The notes below the pieces were generated by a model. That model worked only from the letters and a program-made list of their open reading frames with translations. It searched no databases and had not been told where the DNA came from. This document shows positions 5,728 through 11,805 of a DNA stretch of 11,805 bases, one piece after another (position 1 is the first letter of the stretch; each line of letters begins with the position of its first letter). The stretch spans positions 26,022 to 37,826 of the forward strand of contig MU631373.1 in NCBI GenBank assembly GCA_026770615.1, in the 5' to 3' direction. The DNA comes from Pavlovales sp. CCMP2436. Taxonomy: Eukaryota; Haptophyta; Pavlovophyceae; Pavlovales. The translations under genes were made by a program, and so were the position numbers.

Positions 5728-7410
5728 ATGTCGGGTACCTCCAGAATAGCAGACGGCGCGCCAGGCGGCGCGCAGGCGGCAGACGGCGCGCCGGCGGCAA
5801 ACGGCGTGATGGGCGGCAACATTGCGCTCTCCGTATGGCCGCAGACGGGGGCGGTTGCCAGAGCGAAGCGGCAGGTAGTGGTGGTGCAACTTCTCAAGGA
5901 CGAGGTCGCCTCCCATGTCCTCGTTGCGTCAATGGTGACGGCGTCGAAGCAGTGGGAGCAGACGCGCGCCATTAACAATGACCGCACGTTCCAGGTCTTC
6001 CTCGTGTGCACCACCGCCTGCAGCTGCTCTCGTACGTTCAAGAGCTGCGCGAGCGCCAAACTACAGCGGCTTACCAAGGAGTCCGTGCTCGGAGACCTGC
6101 TCCGCAAGCTCGACGTTCACGCCGACAAGGGGGACGCGGCCTGCGCGAAGGAGGCGCGCAGTCACTGGCTCCGCAGCCCTCCCGCCGCCGAGCAGCTCCC
6201 GCCGTCGCCGCCGCAGAACGCGTTCACGCACCTTACGGCCGTGCAGCTGGCTCGCAGCCGCGTTGGCAAGCTTGAGGATACTCTGGCCGCAGCGAAAGCC
6301 GCAGTGGAGGCGGAGGAGGCGAAGCAGCGCGTGGCAATGGTGCCGCTCATGGCGGCGTGCGACGCGGCCTTGCTCAACGTGCAGAAGGGACGGCTCGAGA
6401 TGGACAAGCTGCAGGCGGCGCCCAAGCGGCAGAAAATCGAACCAGCGCTTCAAGCCCGTCGAGCCGGTCTACAGCTGCTTGAAGGGGATCTCGGGGTCCT
6501 ACTGCTTCATGCCGCTCGGGGGAGTAGGGAGCATCGCATCGAGGCAGTTCAGCTGCTGGTGCAACGGTTGCAGCATCGCGTTTGAGACGGGCGCTGCCGA
6601 GCGTGGCCTGCACAACATTACCGGCTGCGTGCGGGCGGGGCTCACGCAATTCGAGGGGGCTCGGATTACCTGCTCCGCCGCCGCTGGGATCGCCAACCGC
6701 AAGAAGCGTGCTGAGAGTGAGTGCCCTGCTCCAGCCCCTGTGTACCTGCCGCCCACTGCCCGAAGCTGACTGTGCCCTCTGGCTGACCACCCATTCGGAC
6801 GCAGCTGCCGCCCATTGCTCGAAGCTGACTGTGCCCTTTGACTGCCCACCCCTCCCTTCACGCAGGTCTGTGGGCCGAGATAAAGCCGAAGATGAAGGCA
6901 GGAGGGGCGGGCAGCACGGGCAAGTTTGCCGCCGTGCAAGTGCGCGAGCTGTGGTCGGATGAGGAGCGAGTCCATCTCCGCCCTGGCCACTTCTGGGTGT
7001 GCGAGCTCGGCGACGCTGGCGGGAAGGGCTCGCCCATCATGCACAGGGACGGCTCGCCCATCACCTTTGAAAAGCGGACTCAGTTTGAGGGCAGCCGCTT
7101 CGAGAAGGGCGACTTCGCCATCCTCATCAGACGGTACCTCAACCGCACTGCAGATGACGGGCAGGGGCTCACGTTCGTCCCTTGGCAGGAGAGTGCTGGG
7201 GAGACGCTCATCGTGAACTCAAGCGAGCTGCGGTACGTTGGCTTCAACATGACGCGACTCGGCGGCCCGCCCCAGCCAGTGGGTAAGCGCGCTATGCGCG
7301 GCGCACGCTTGCTCGCTGTACCCGCGGGCACCTCTGTGACGCAGCCCGGGAAATACGTGCCCGGTTTGGAGGACGACGAGCGAATTCGCGCTGTGTGCGA
7401 GACAACGTGA
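5728..7410 (+). CDS. Coiled-coil, CWCxxC-cluster protein of unknown function, with one intron and an apparent frameshift
   Basis: The ATG at 5728 opens a frame with a Gly/Ala-rich leader, a CTTACSCSRTFKSC stretch (about residues 93-106) and a coiled coil (SRVGKLEDTLAAAKAAVEAE onward, about residues 175-235). At 6433-6436 (AAAA) the sensible frame shifts by one base. Reading three A's would join QK to SNQRFKPVEPVYSCLK. The second part has YCFMPLGG and a QFSCWCNGC cluster (CxCxxC), then an intron (6717-6865). The last exon has GHFWVCEL, a short beta-rich region (KGDFAILIRRYL, FVPWQ) and VNSSELRYVGF, and ends at TGA 7408-7410. With one A removed the model gives exactly 511 codons including the stop. 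A Cys cluster followed by a BAH/chromo-like beta region occurs in some transposon proteins, but I do not recognise the family. A GTGGGT/GCAG pair (7279-7344) marks a possible 66-nt in-frame intron. Confidence 0.6.
6717..6865 (+). other. Spliceosomal intron with a tandemly duplicated 3' end
   Basis: The donor GTGAGT begins at 6717 and the acceptor CACGCAG ends at 6865. Splicing after the first codon base restores the frame (KKRAES then LWAEIK). Inside, a roughly 60-nt unit occurs twice (6745-6803 and 6804-6865). Each copy contains GAAGCTGACTGTGCCCT, a branch-like CTGAC, a pyrimidine-rich stretch and a terminal ACGCAG. The intron therefore has two complete branch-plus-acceptor modules. Confidence 0.85.
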
Positions 7411-7411
7411 G

Positions 7412-7441
7412 ACCGACAGACAGACGGACAGACAGACAGAC
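7412..7441 (+). repeat. GACA/GACG tetranucleotide microsatellite
   Basis: Imperfect (GACA)n with one GACG interruption begins right after the stop of the upstream gene. AT-rich sequence without recognisable signals follows to about 7590. Confidence 0.85.
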
Positions 7442-7590
7442 ATTTGTATATTATTAATTTCTTTAGCATCCTACTCGCGTCGCGACCTAACAAATTTTAT
7501 TATTAATTACGGACTTGATCGGTGACCATTAACGTTTATATTTAATTAATCTAGTTATTGTTATGGGCGTCATACAGTGTCACATGTGCA

Positions 7591-8199
7591 TCATGAGTAT
7601 TGCTTCCAAATCCGGCCAATGTTGAGCGCAACACCGACGGTCGTCTCGGCGTTCTGGGCGTCACTGCACACGAACGTCGTTGATTTGGTCTGCCCCTTGA
7701 GCTTGGGCAAGACAGCCGGCTCGACCAACCACAACCATCCTGTGCGCGCGTGCGCATACGCCAATGGGCTGCGCAGCACCACCACCTGCTCAAACTTAAT
7801 GGTGAAGCCCGTGGCCACACGCGAGCACACTTGGACCTACGCGATAGCCACGCACGCCACGCGTGGCAAGTACTTGCTGTGCTGTAGAGCTGCGTGTGTC
7901 TCCGTAGGCTCTGCGACCAGGACCCTCGTTGGCTCGGCCACGTCCGCACAGCGAATCAGCAGCCAGGCGGCGGGTTCGACAGCTTTATCGAGGCACACGC
8001 CTGCGAGCCCGAGGCAAACATGCTCGAGCAGTGGACTCGTCAAAGTGATGCCCCGTACTTCACCATCGCGCAAGTTGACGAGAGGTGCCTTGGCTCTTGG
8101 TTCTCGGACTCTCTCGGCACGGGCGATGTTTTGCTCAGCTGTACGGCCCTTGCGTTGCTGCGTCTGCTCCGTGCTGCACACGTTCGCGTGCCTCAACAT
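7591..8199 (-). pseudogene. Minus-strand coding remnant with one in-frame TAG
   Basis: From ATG 8199 to TGA 7591-7593 the minus strand is one frame of 203 codons including the final stop, broken only by TAG at 7839-7837. The part after the TAG reads like real protein (FTIKFEQVVVLRSPLAYAHA, WLWLVEPAVLPKLKGQTKS), with coding-like third positions, whereas the opposite frame there is Ser/Thr/His/Cys-rich. The TAG lies in CTATCGCGTAG, which could also be an intron acceptor if a suitable upstream donor exists, but no donor keeping the frame was found. The options are a nonsense-mutated gene, a terminal exon only (7591-7836), or stop readthrough. No family is recognised. Confidence 0.45.
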
Positions 8200-8352
8200 G
8201 TGGCTGAGCTTGCTGAAGCACTAAGGGCACTGCGTGCATTGGACATGTGGAGGCGAACGCGCCCTCGGGGCGTACACGAGAGTCGAGGGGAGCGCGGTTG
8301 CGGGAGCGCCGGTAGCCATGGCGGTTGGTTTCGCCAGGAATCCGACATTTAA
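7888..8352 (+). CDS. Plus-strand ORF antisense to the minus-strand remnant, doubtful
   Basis: This frame is open from 7888, after a TAG, to TAA 8350-8352. It has no ATG near its start; a CTCCGTAG acceptor-like string ends at 7907, so it could only be an internal or terminal exon. The product contains FDSFIEAHACEPEANMLEQW and PYFTIAQVDERCLGSWFSDS, well balanced in aromatic and acidic residues, then a Leu/Ala-rich helix. Its codons are in register with those of the minus-strand frame, so one strand may simply mirror the other. I cannot decide which is real from sequence alone. Confidence 0.3.
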   Translation, partial: SCVCLRRLCDQDPRWLGHVRTANQQPGGGFDSFIEAHACEPEANMLEQWTRQSDAPYFTIAQVDERCLGSWFSDSLGTGDVLLSCTALALLRLLRAAHVRVPQHVAELAEALRALRALDMWRRTRPRGVHESRGERGCGSAGSHGGWFRQESDI

Positions 8353-8374
8353 ACTATTTCTCTTTGGGGCAACT

Positions 8375-8394
8375 TTTTTTATTCGAATAAAAAA
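8375..8394. repeat. Perfect 20-bp AT palindrome
   Basis: TTTTTTATTCGAATAAAAAA is fully self-complementary. It carries AATAAA on both strands and lies between convergent candidate 3' ends, so it could act as a bidirectional polyadenylation region. Confidence 0.75.
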
Positions 8395-8482
8395 TCGGAG
8401 CACTGGGGCTTGCTGCTGGCGCCGTCCGGTCAGGTCCGCTGACCCCTCTCTGAAGGCGGAAAAAGACTGTATGCACATGTGC

Positions 8483-8510
8483 TGACTGGCCACGACCGGA
8501 GCTGGAGCCA
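8483..8510 (-). repeat. Right arm of the 5.2-kb inverted repeat
   Basis: On the minus strand this segment matches 3302-3329 at 26 of 28 positions. Weaker similarity continues inward (TGTGCATACAG against TGTGCATTCAG). The outer flank CCTCGTGACC (8511-8520) resembles CCTCGACC (3294-3301) in direct orientation, as a target-site duplication would. Confidence 0.6.
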
Positions 8511-8721
8511 CCTCGTGACCATTTGATTTTGAGCTTTTGTGACTTCCGCGGCTCGCCATCGCTAAATTTTAGACATTTTATTTATTCACGGTTGTTCAAA
8601 ATTACTGTAACGTTACCTGTGCAATGAATGAGAGGAGTCCCAACGACGGGCTACCGCGCTCGTGTGCAGCACCTCGCGGTGCTCACCGCAGCAGACGAAC
8701 GCTTGTTGGGCTCCTTACCCA

Positions 8722-8769
8722 AATAATAATAATAATAATAATGATAATAATAAAATAATAAGGCAATAA
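8722..8769. repeat. AAT/TAA microsatellite
   Basis: An interrupted AAT trinucleotide repeat spans about 48 bp. It lies in a 500-bp stretch (about 8560-9040) with no convincing gene. Confidence 0.85.
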
Positions 8770-8780
8770 TACGGTGCTGG

Positions 8781-8900
8781 TGGATCTTTATGTACTACAT
8801 ACTCTCAATGTAAAAGGTAAAGATCTTAACTCTTTACGTGCTTCGATGAAAAAGGAAAAGAGCTTAACCTTTTACATAGGCGTCGAGGTAAAGACCTAAA
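8781..8900. repeat. Cluster of AAAGATC-type words and inverted repeats
   Basis: ATGTAAAAGGT (8808-8818) pairs perfectly with ACCTTTTACAT (8867-8877). Nested inside, GTAAAGA and TCTTTAC form a smaller stem. Variants of GGTAAAGA(T/C)CT recur near 8783 (reverse), 8816 and 8889. This could be the end of a small element or a cluster of factor sites. Confidence 0.6.
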
Positions 8901-8939
8901 TATAGCCAAAGGCCCAACGGCCAACGCCGCCTCGTACAG

Positions 8940-9039
8940 TACACGAGCGGACCGCCCTGCTCACTCGCTCCCTGCTCGCTCGCTCCCATACTAACCCATT
9001 TCCTCCTTCCCTTCCTTACCTCCTGCTGCGCAACATCAG
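8940..9039 (+). promoter_or_regulatory. Pyrimidine-rich tract with TACTAAC branch motif and acceptor
   Basis: After CTCGCTC-type tandem words, a perfect TACTAAC (8989-8995) precedes about 35 nt of almost pure pyrimidine and a CAG at 9037-9039. This is a strong intron 3' end leading into the transposase-like remnant. The matching donor was not located. Confidence 0.5.
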
Positions 9040-10203
9040 CCTTCCGCTTCCTCGTGGCCAGGACGGGCCAGAACAAGGACAGGGCACAGAGGAAGCAGAC
9101 GTCCGAGTCGACGGAGGAGAAGGAGGGGAAGGAGCGGCGCGCAAGGTCGACCTTCTTCGTGAGGTCGACCTTCTTGTCAGCAGTGGCGACAGTAGTGAGG
9201 AGGCCGCGGCCTCAACGGCGAGTGCCTCTTCCTCGTCTTCCGTCGCGCCCTTTAGCGGCGGCACCAGAAGGAGCTCACGGGCGACGGCATGGCGATGACG
9301 GCGGCTGCTGAACATGCGCAGGGAGGAGACTGGTGCCGGAGAGTGCTGGCGACTTCGAGATGCGCGCGCACGCGTGGCCTGCAAGAAGCTTGCACTCAGC
9401 CCGATCAACGAGGCGTACTGCCGCGACATAGATAGCTGGTTCCCGGACGTGCAGTTCAGGCAAATGCCGCCGTGCGGCGCGTGCTGCTCGGCTGATAGCG
9501 TCACGCCGCACTGCTTCTAGTCCAAAACCCTCTGCCGCCGCGTCTGCACCCTCCGCGAGCACTACTTCGTCATGTCGCGGCTACATCTGTAGCCACTGCA
9601 AGATGAGGGCAGCCTCGCGCAAGGTGTCAGCGCAGGCGACGCTGGCAGCAGCGCAGGCGGTCGCGATGGCGTTCGGCTTGAGGCCGGAGAAGTAGGTGGA
9701 GAAGGAGGCGGCACAAAATGCCGCGATCGGAGGAGGAGTGCAGAAGCAGCACCGGTGGCGATGACAAGGAGGTGGAGGGCTCTAAGCTGTACGGTCGCTC
9801 GCTGCCGCTGCTGCCGGGTCGGCCTCGGTGCCTCCTTTCCGGAACAGCTCGCGTACCGTAGTGGCTTCGACAATGAGGTGACCGATCGTTGTCTGCTGCC
9901 TGATGTCCGCTAACTTGCTGCCTAATGTCGAACACACTGGCTCACTCAATCCAGGTGCACCCCCCCCCCTCCTGCATTTCATTGTTATACTCGTACTAAT
10001 ACTGAACTAAGATAAATGATCTAATGTGATGCACCCCCCCTCTCCCCTCACACTCCCTCCCCCGCTTGTTATATATTTGATCGCAGGTGATCGACTTGAT
10101 GGTATCACTGTTCGACGATAGCACCTGGCCGGAGGCCCTCTCGTCCACGCTCCTCGAGCAGCACACCAAACGCTACTGGAAACTGCACCTCTGGCATGAG
10201 CAG
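9040..10203 (+). pseudogene. Decayed transposase-like gene with zinc-ribbon cysteines
   Basis: The identifiable core is spread over shifted frames. At 9380-9575 the frame reads NEAYCRDIDSWFPDVQF, then PPCGAC (CxxC), an in-frame TAG at 9518-9520, and RRVCTLREHYFVMS. A one-base shift near 9573 gives GYICSHCK (second CxxC), then a helical Ala-rich stretch to TAG 9693-9695. Further on, 9833-9890 reads SFPEQLAYRSGFDNEVTD. An intron-like segment follows, then a clean exon (10087-10203) with LLEQHTKRYWKLHLW. The order WFP, CxxC, R-V-x-L, Y-x-CxxC, FP-x-LxxRSG(F/x)D and H-T-K-x-Y matches a zinc-ribbon domain found in many algal and fungal transposon proteins; I associate it with Pfam DUF6729, from memory. 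The upstream part (9040-9300) is acidic or low-complexity, with a duplicated GTCGACCTTCTT at 18-bp spacing. One nonsense codon and at least two frame changes indicate a dead copy, unless the assembly is error-prone. Confidence 0.6.
9955..10086 (+). other. Intron-like segment with two C-runs
   Basis: A GTGCAC donor-like site follows CCAG at 9951-9954, and the segment ends TTGATCGCAG at 10086. It contains two similar words, GTGCAC followed by a run of C (9955-9969) and ATGCAC followed by a run of C (10028-10040), separated by AT-rich DNA. Similar C-runs mark the introns near the left edge. Confidence 0.55.
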
Positions 10204-10560
10204 GTAGCTTAAGTACTATTAGATACATCTCTCGCTGTAGTACAGATTTAATAATCATATGAACGGTACCAAAAAAAAAAACGACAACAACAATAAAGAT
10301 TACACATTTAAATTATAGCAATTATTATTACTATCACAATTTATTTTATTTTATTACTACTACTCTTCTTCTTCTTCTTCTCAAAAGAACAAAACAACAA
10401 CAACGAAAATAATAGTAGTAATACTAATAAAACTAATAAATGGGCAGGCCGTCAAGATGCAACTCTGTAAATTATTAATCATATAAATTATCGTTACTAT
10501 CACAACAATTATTGTTATTATTAGTAATATTCTTCTTCTTGTTATTATTAGTATATAATT
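10204..10560. repeat. AT-rich microsatellite tract with a diverged internal duplication
   Basis: This stretch contains an 11-A run, (AAC)n, (TTC)n and (TTA)n. Two similar blocks, each AAATTAT followed by TTACTATCACAA and then CTTCTTCTTC, occur at about 10308-10381 and 10474-10543, so a segment seems duplicated at roughly 165 bp. If the exon at 10087-10203 is followed by an intron (donor GTAGCT at 10204), this tract is largely that intron. No coding sequence is seen. Confidence 0.7.
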
Positions 10561-10680
10561 TATTCCGCTCGAGTCCACTTATCGTCATCGGTTCATAACG
10601 ACATTACGTTTGCAAGTGAATCCGCCGTTTCAGCAGGTCTTCAGATGCACCTGTGCTGCTTGACCACCACTGAAAAAAAA
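10555..10680 (+). repeat. Copy A of a ~125-bp direct repeat
   Basis: This copy aligns with 11341-11463 along its whole length. Shared blocks are ATAATTTATTCCGC, CGGTTCATAACGAC, AGTGAATCCGCCGT, CAGCAGGT, CTTCAG and CCACCACTGA, in that order, ending in an A-run. The two copies flank the minus-strand remnant at 10923-11367. Confidence 0.75.
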
Positions 10681-10699
10681 TATATCGTTGTGTTGCTGG

Positions 10700-10920
10700 A
10701 CACGCCGATGTCCTTGCCACATTGTCGCCGCCGCCGCCACCTTTTATGTGCCGCTGTCGTCCTCGTCCCAGCCGCCCACTTTCGAGTTACACCACAGCTT
10801 GCCGTCTCCTTCTTTCGAGCTGCTGCGGCTGCCACTGCTACCGTCCCCATCACCACCACACCCACACCCCCACTATCATCCCCTCCCTCTCCCCTCTTCC
10901 CGCCGTTTTGGTTTAGTCAT
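10700..10920. other. C/T-rich low-complexity stretch without a supported gene
   Basis: Pyrimidine-rich sequence with CCGCCGCC, CACCACCACACCCACACC and CCCTCCCTCTCCC tracts. Several frames are open only because of composition. It probably forms the downstream flank of the minus-strand remnant, whose stop codon and AATAAA lie at 10923-10930. Confidence 0.6.
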
Positions 10921-10922
10921 CT

Positions 10923-11367
10923 TTATTTCCATTCATTGCCGTTCGCGCTGTATGGTGAGAGGCCGTCCAGAGGCTCAGCGCGGTAGATCGCGATGAACTT
11001 ATGCACTTGCTCCTGCTCCAATCTCTTGATCGGCACCACATCCTTGCCTACGCATGTGGCGATGCTGTGGAGCATGTTATCGTTCATCCATGCTGCCTGA
11101 TTTGGCCCGTAGTGTGGCGGCCCGTACTTTGCTTGGAGCTTCGATTGGCCAAATGTTATTGATTTGCCTGTGGTCAATGTTGTTGCCCATAGGGTCACCT
11201 ACATTCTCCGGTCTGCGTAGATTAAAATCCTCCTGGATGTGCTGCGGGAGGCTGCGGGCATGCGTGATTGCCAAATTTCGAAGTGCTATGGCTGCCTCCA
11301 AGCTGGTCGTCCTTCCTGCGCTTCTTAGCACAGCGTAATTATAATTTATTCCGCCCATGTCTCTCAA
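10923..11367 (-). pseudogene. Frameshifted minus-strand coding remnant, family unknown
   Basis: Two overlapping minus-strand frames each carry protein-like sequence. Upstream (about 11341-11140) reads TTSLEAAIALRNLAITHARS, then LPQHIQEDFNLRRPENVGDP. Downstream (about 11160 to TAA 10923-10925) reads SKLQAKYGPPHYGPNQAAW, then MLHSIATCVGKDVVPIKRLE. A one-base shift between about 11130 and 11180 joins them. The upstream frame lacks an ATG before the flanking repeat at 11341, so it is either a terminal exon or truncated. The stop codon overlaps an AATAAA (minus strand), which would serve as a polyadenylation signal if the ancestor was intact. Direct repeats on both sides suggest a mobile-element context. 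Confidence 0.5.
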
Positions 11368-11463
11368 CGCCGTCGGTTCATAACGACGTCACTCTCGCGA
11401 GTGAATCCGCCGTGCCAGCAGGTACCTTCAGCGCAAGCTGGAGGCCCACCACTGACAAAAAAA
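11341..11463 (+). repeat. Copy B of the ~125-bp direct repeat
   Basis: This is the second copy, same orientation as 10555-10680 and about 785 bp away. The copies are clearly diverged but collinear, with only small indels, and both end in an A-run (CACTGACAAAAAAA here). The copy boundary coincides with the 5' edge of the minus-strand remnant. Confidence 0.75.
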
Positions 11464-11725
11464 CATCCTTTGAGTTGTCGAACGCGCCCACGTTCTCAAT
11501 GCAGGCAGTTTCCATCACTTCGTATGCTTGCATAGGTTAGGTTTATGTTGGAGGTATGGCTCTTGTATATGCTCTTAAAAGCTACTGGACAGGGCTATTG
11601 CATATACTCAAGCTATACTGCCTACATGCCTGCCCGCAGCACACAGCACCGCACACACTTACTGGCCACAACCCGTGTCATACGGGAGCCAGTTGCTGGC
11701 TTGGCTCAGTTTAAATTGTGTTGCC
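11464..11725. other. Stretch without a supported gene
   Basis: Balanced composition; only short open frames are present, with no coherent protein sequence, and no strong repeat or structural signal was seen. Confidence 0.6.
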
Positions 11726-11785
11726 ACTCAGTGATCGCTCAGTTTGCCGTCCGCCACTGATCGCTTTGCACTGATCGCTCGTGAA
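11726..11785. repeat. Short tandem CACTGATCGCT repeats
   Basis: CACTGATCGCT occurs at 11755-11765 and 11769-11779, with a variant CAGTGATCGCTCAG at about 11729. GCTCAGTTT also recurs near 11704 and 11737. This is a small degenerate tandem array near the right edge. Confidence 0.65.
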
Positions 11786-11805
11786 GATCTAACTCGCTGT
11801 ATTTG

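Noticed and set aside
7283..7344. 62-nt intron using the stronger GTAAGC donor
   Set aside because: Splicing there shifts the frame and loses the PGKYVPGLEDDE ending; the 66-nt alternative from 7279 or no splicing is more consistent.
7577..8224. 215-codon plus-strand frame
   Set aside because: It has a GTG start and a Ser/Thr/His/Cys-rich composition typical of the antisense of a coding frame.
8221..8559. 112-codon minus-strand frame with an ATG
   Set aside because: It crosses the inverted-repeat arm and the AT palindrome. The product has no coherent pattern beyond the repeat-derived segment, so it was not called as a gene.
9016..9504. 162-codon minus-strand frame
   Set aside because: It is Ser/Arg/Pro-rich, has a GTG start, and is the mirror of the transposase-like plus strand.
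10570..10605. tRNA or pol III promoter suggested by GGTTCATAACG
   Set aside because: No A box or cloverleaf could be drawn; kept only as a hint within the repeat finding.
10645..10996. Plus-strand frames rich in Pro/Ser/His
   Set aside because: They follow low-complexity C/T tracts and run antisense to the better minus-strand coding remnant.
11726..11785. CRISPR-like short repeats
   Set aside because: Copies are only 11 bp, spacing is irregular, and the context is eukaryotic.

Overview
The window looks like nuclear DNA of a GC-rich unicellular eukaryote, most plausibly a haptophyte-type alga. GC-rich coding blocks alternate with AT-rich, microsatellite-laden spacers. There are good GT-AG introns with CTGAC or CTAAC branch-point-like motifs, and ATG contexts are Kozak-like. 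No bacterial operon structure, rRNA, tRNA or CRISPR array was seen. The lineage is inferred from style only.

Layout, left to right. (1) A 72-nt G run is, on the minus strand, a C run just inside an intron. (2) A minus-strand gene (83-959, 3' end outside the window) encodes a multipass membrane protein with a signal peptide and an S-x3-H plus Asp arrangement like the CREST/TMEM8-type hydrolase superfamily. (3) A 320-bp divergent promoter carries repeated motifs. (4) A plus-strand gene (1282-2934) encodes a Pro/Ala-rich tandem-repeat protein with a basic C-terminal half. (5) An AT-rich spacer is followed by structured elements: an 18-bp palindrome, a self-folding 67-nt segment and a cluster of GC hairpins. 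(6) A plus-strand zinc-finger gene (3699-4930) is probably interrupted by two very short introns. (7) A GC-palindrome and hairpin region is followed by a second plus-strand gene (5728-7410) with a coiled coil, a CWCxxC cluster, one clear intron and an apparent one-base frameshift. (8) The 7.59-8.35 kb stretch is open on both strands in codon register. (9) A repeat-rich spacer leads to a decayed transposase-like gene (about 9040-10203) with zinc-ribbon cysteines, a nonsense codon and frameshifts. (10) An AT-rich microsatellite tract and two direct copies of a roughly 125-bp repeat flank a frameshifted minus-strand coding remnant (10923-11367).

The left third looks like ordinary host genes; from about 3.3 kb on, the region looks like accessory or mobile DNA. 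The best candidate for something undescribed is the 3.3-8.5 kb block. It carries two Cys/His-motif protein genes of unrecognised family and is bracketed by a 28-bp inverted repeat (26/28 identical) whose outer flanks are similar in direct orientation, as terminal inverted repeats with a target-site duplication would be. No function connecting these genes can be shown from sequence alone.
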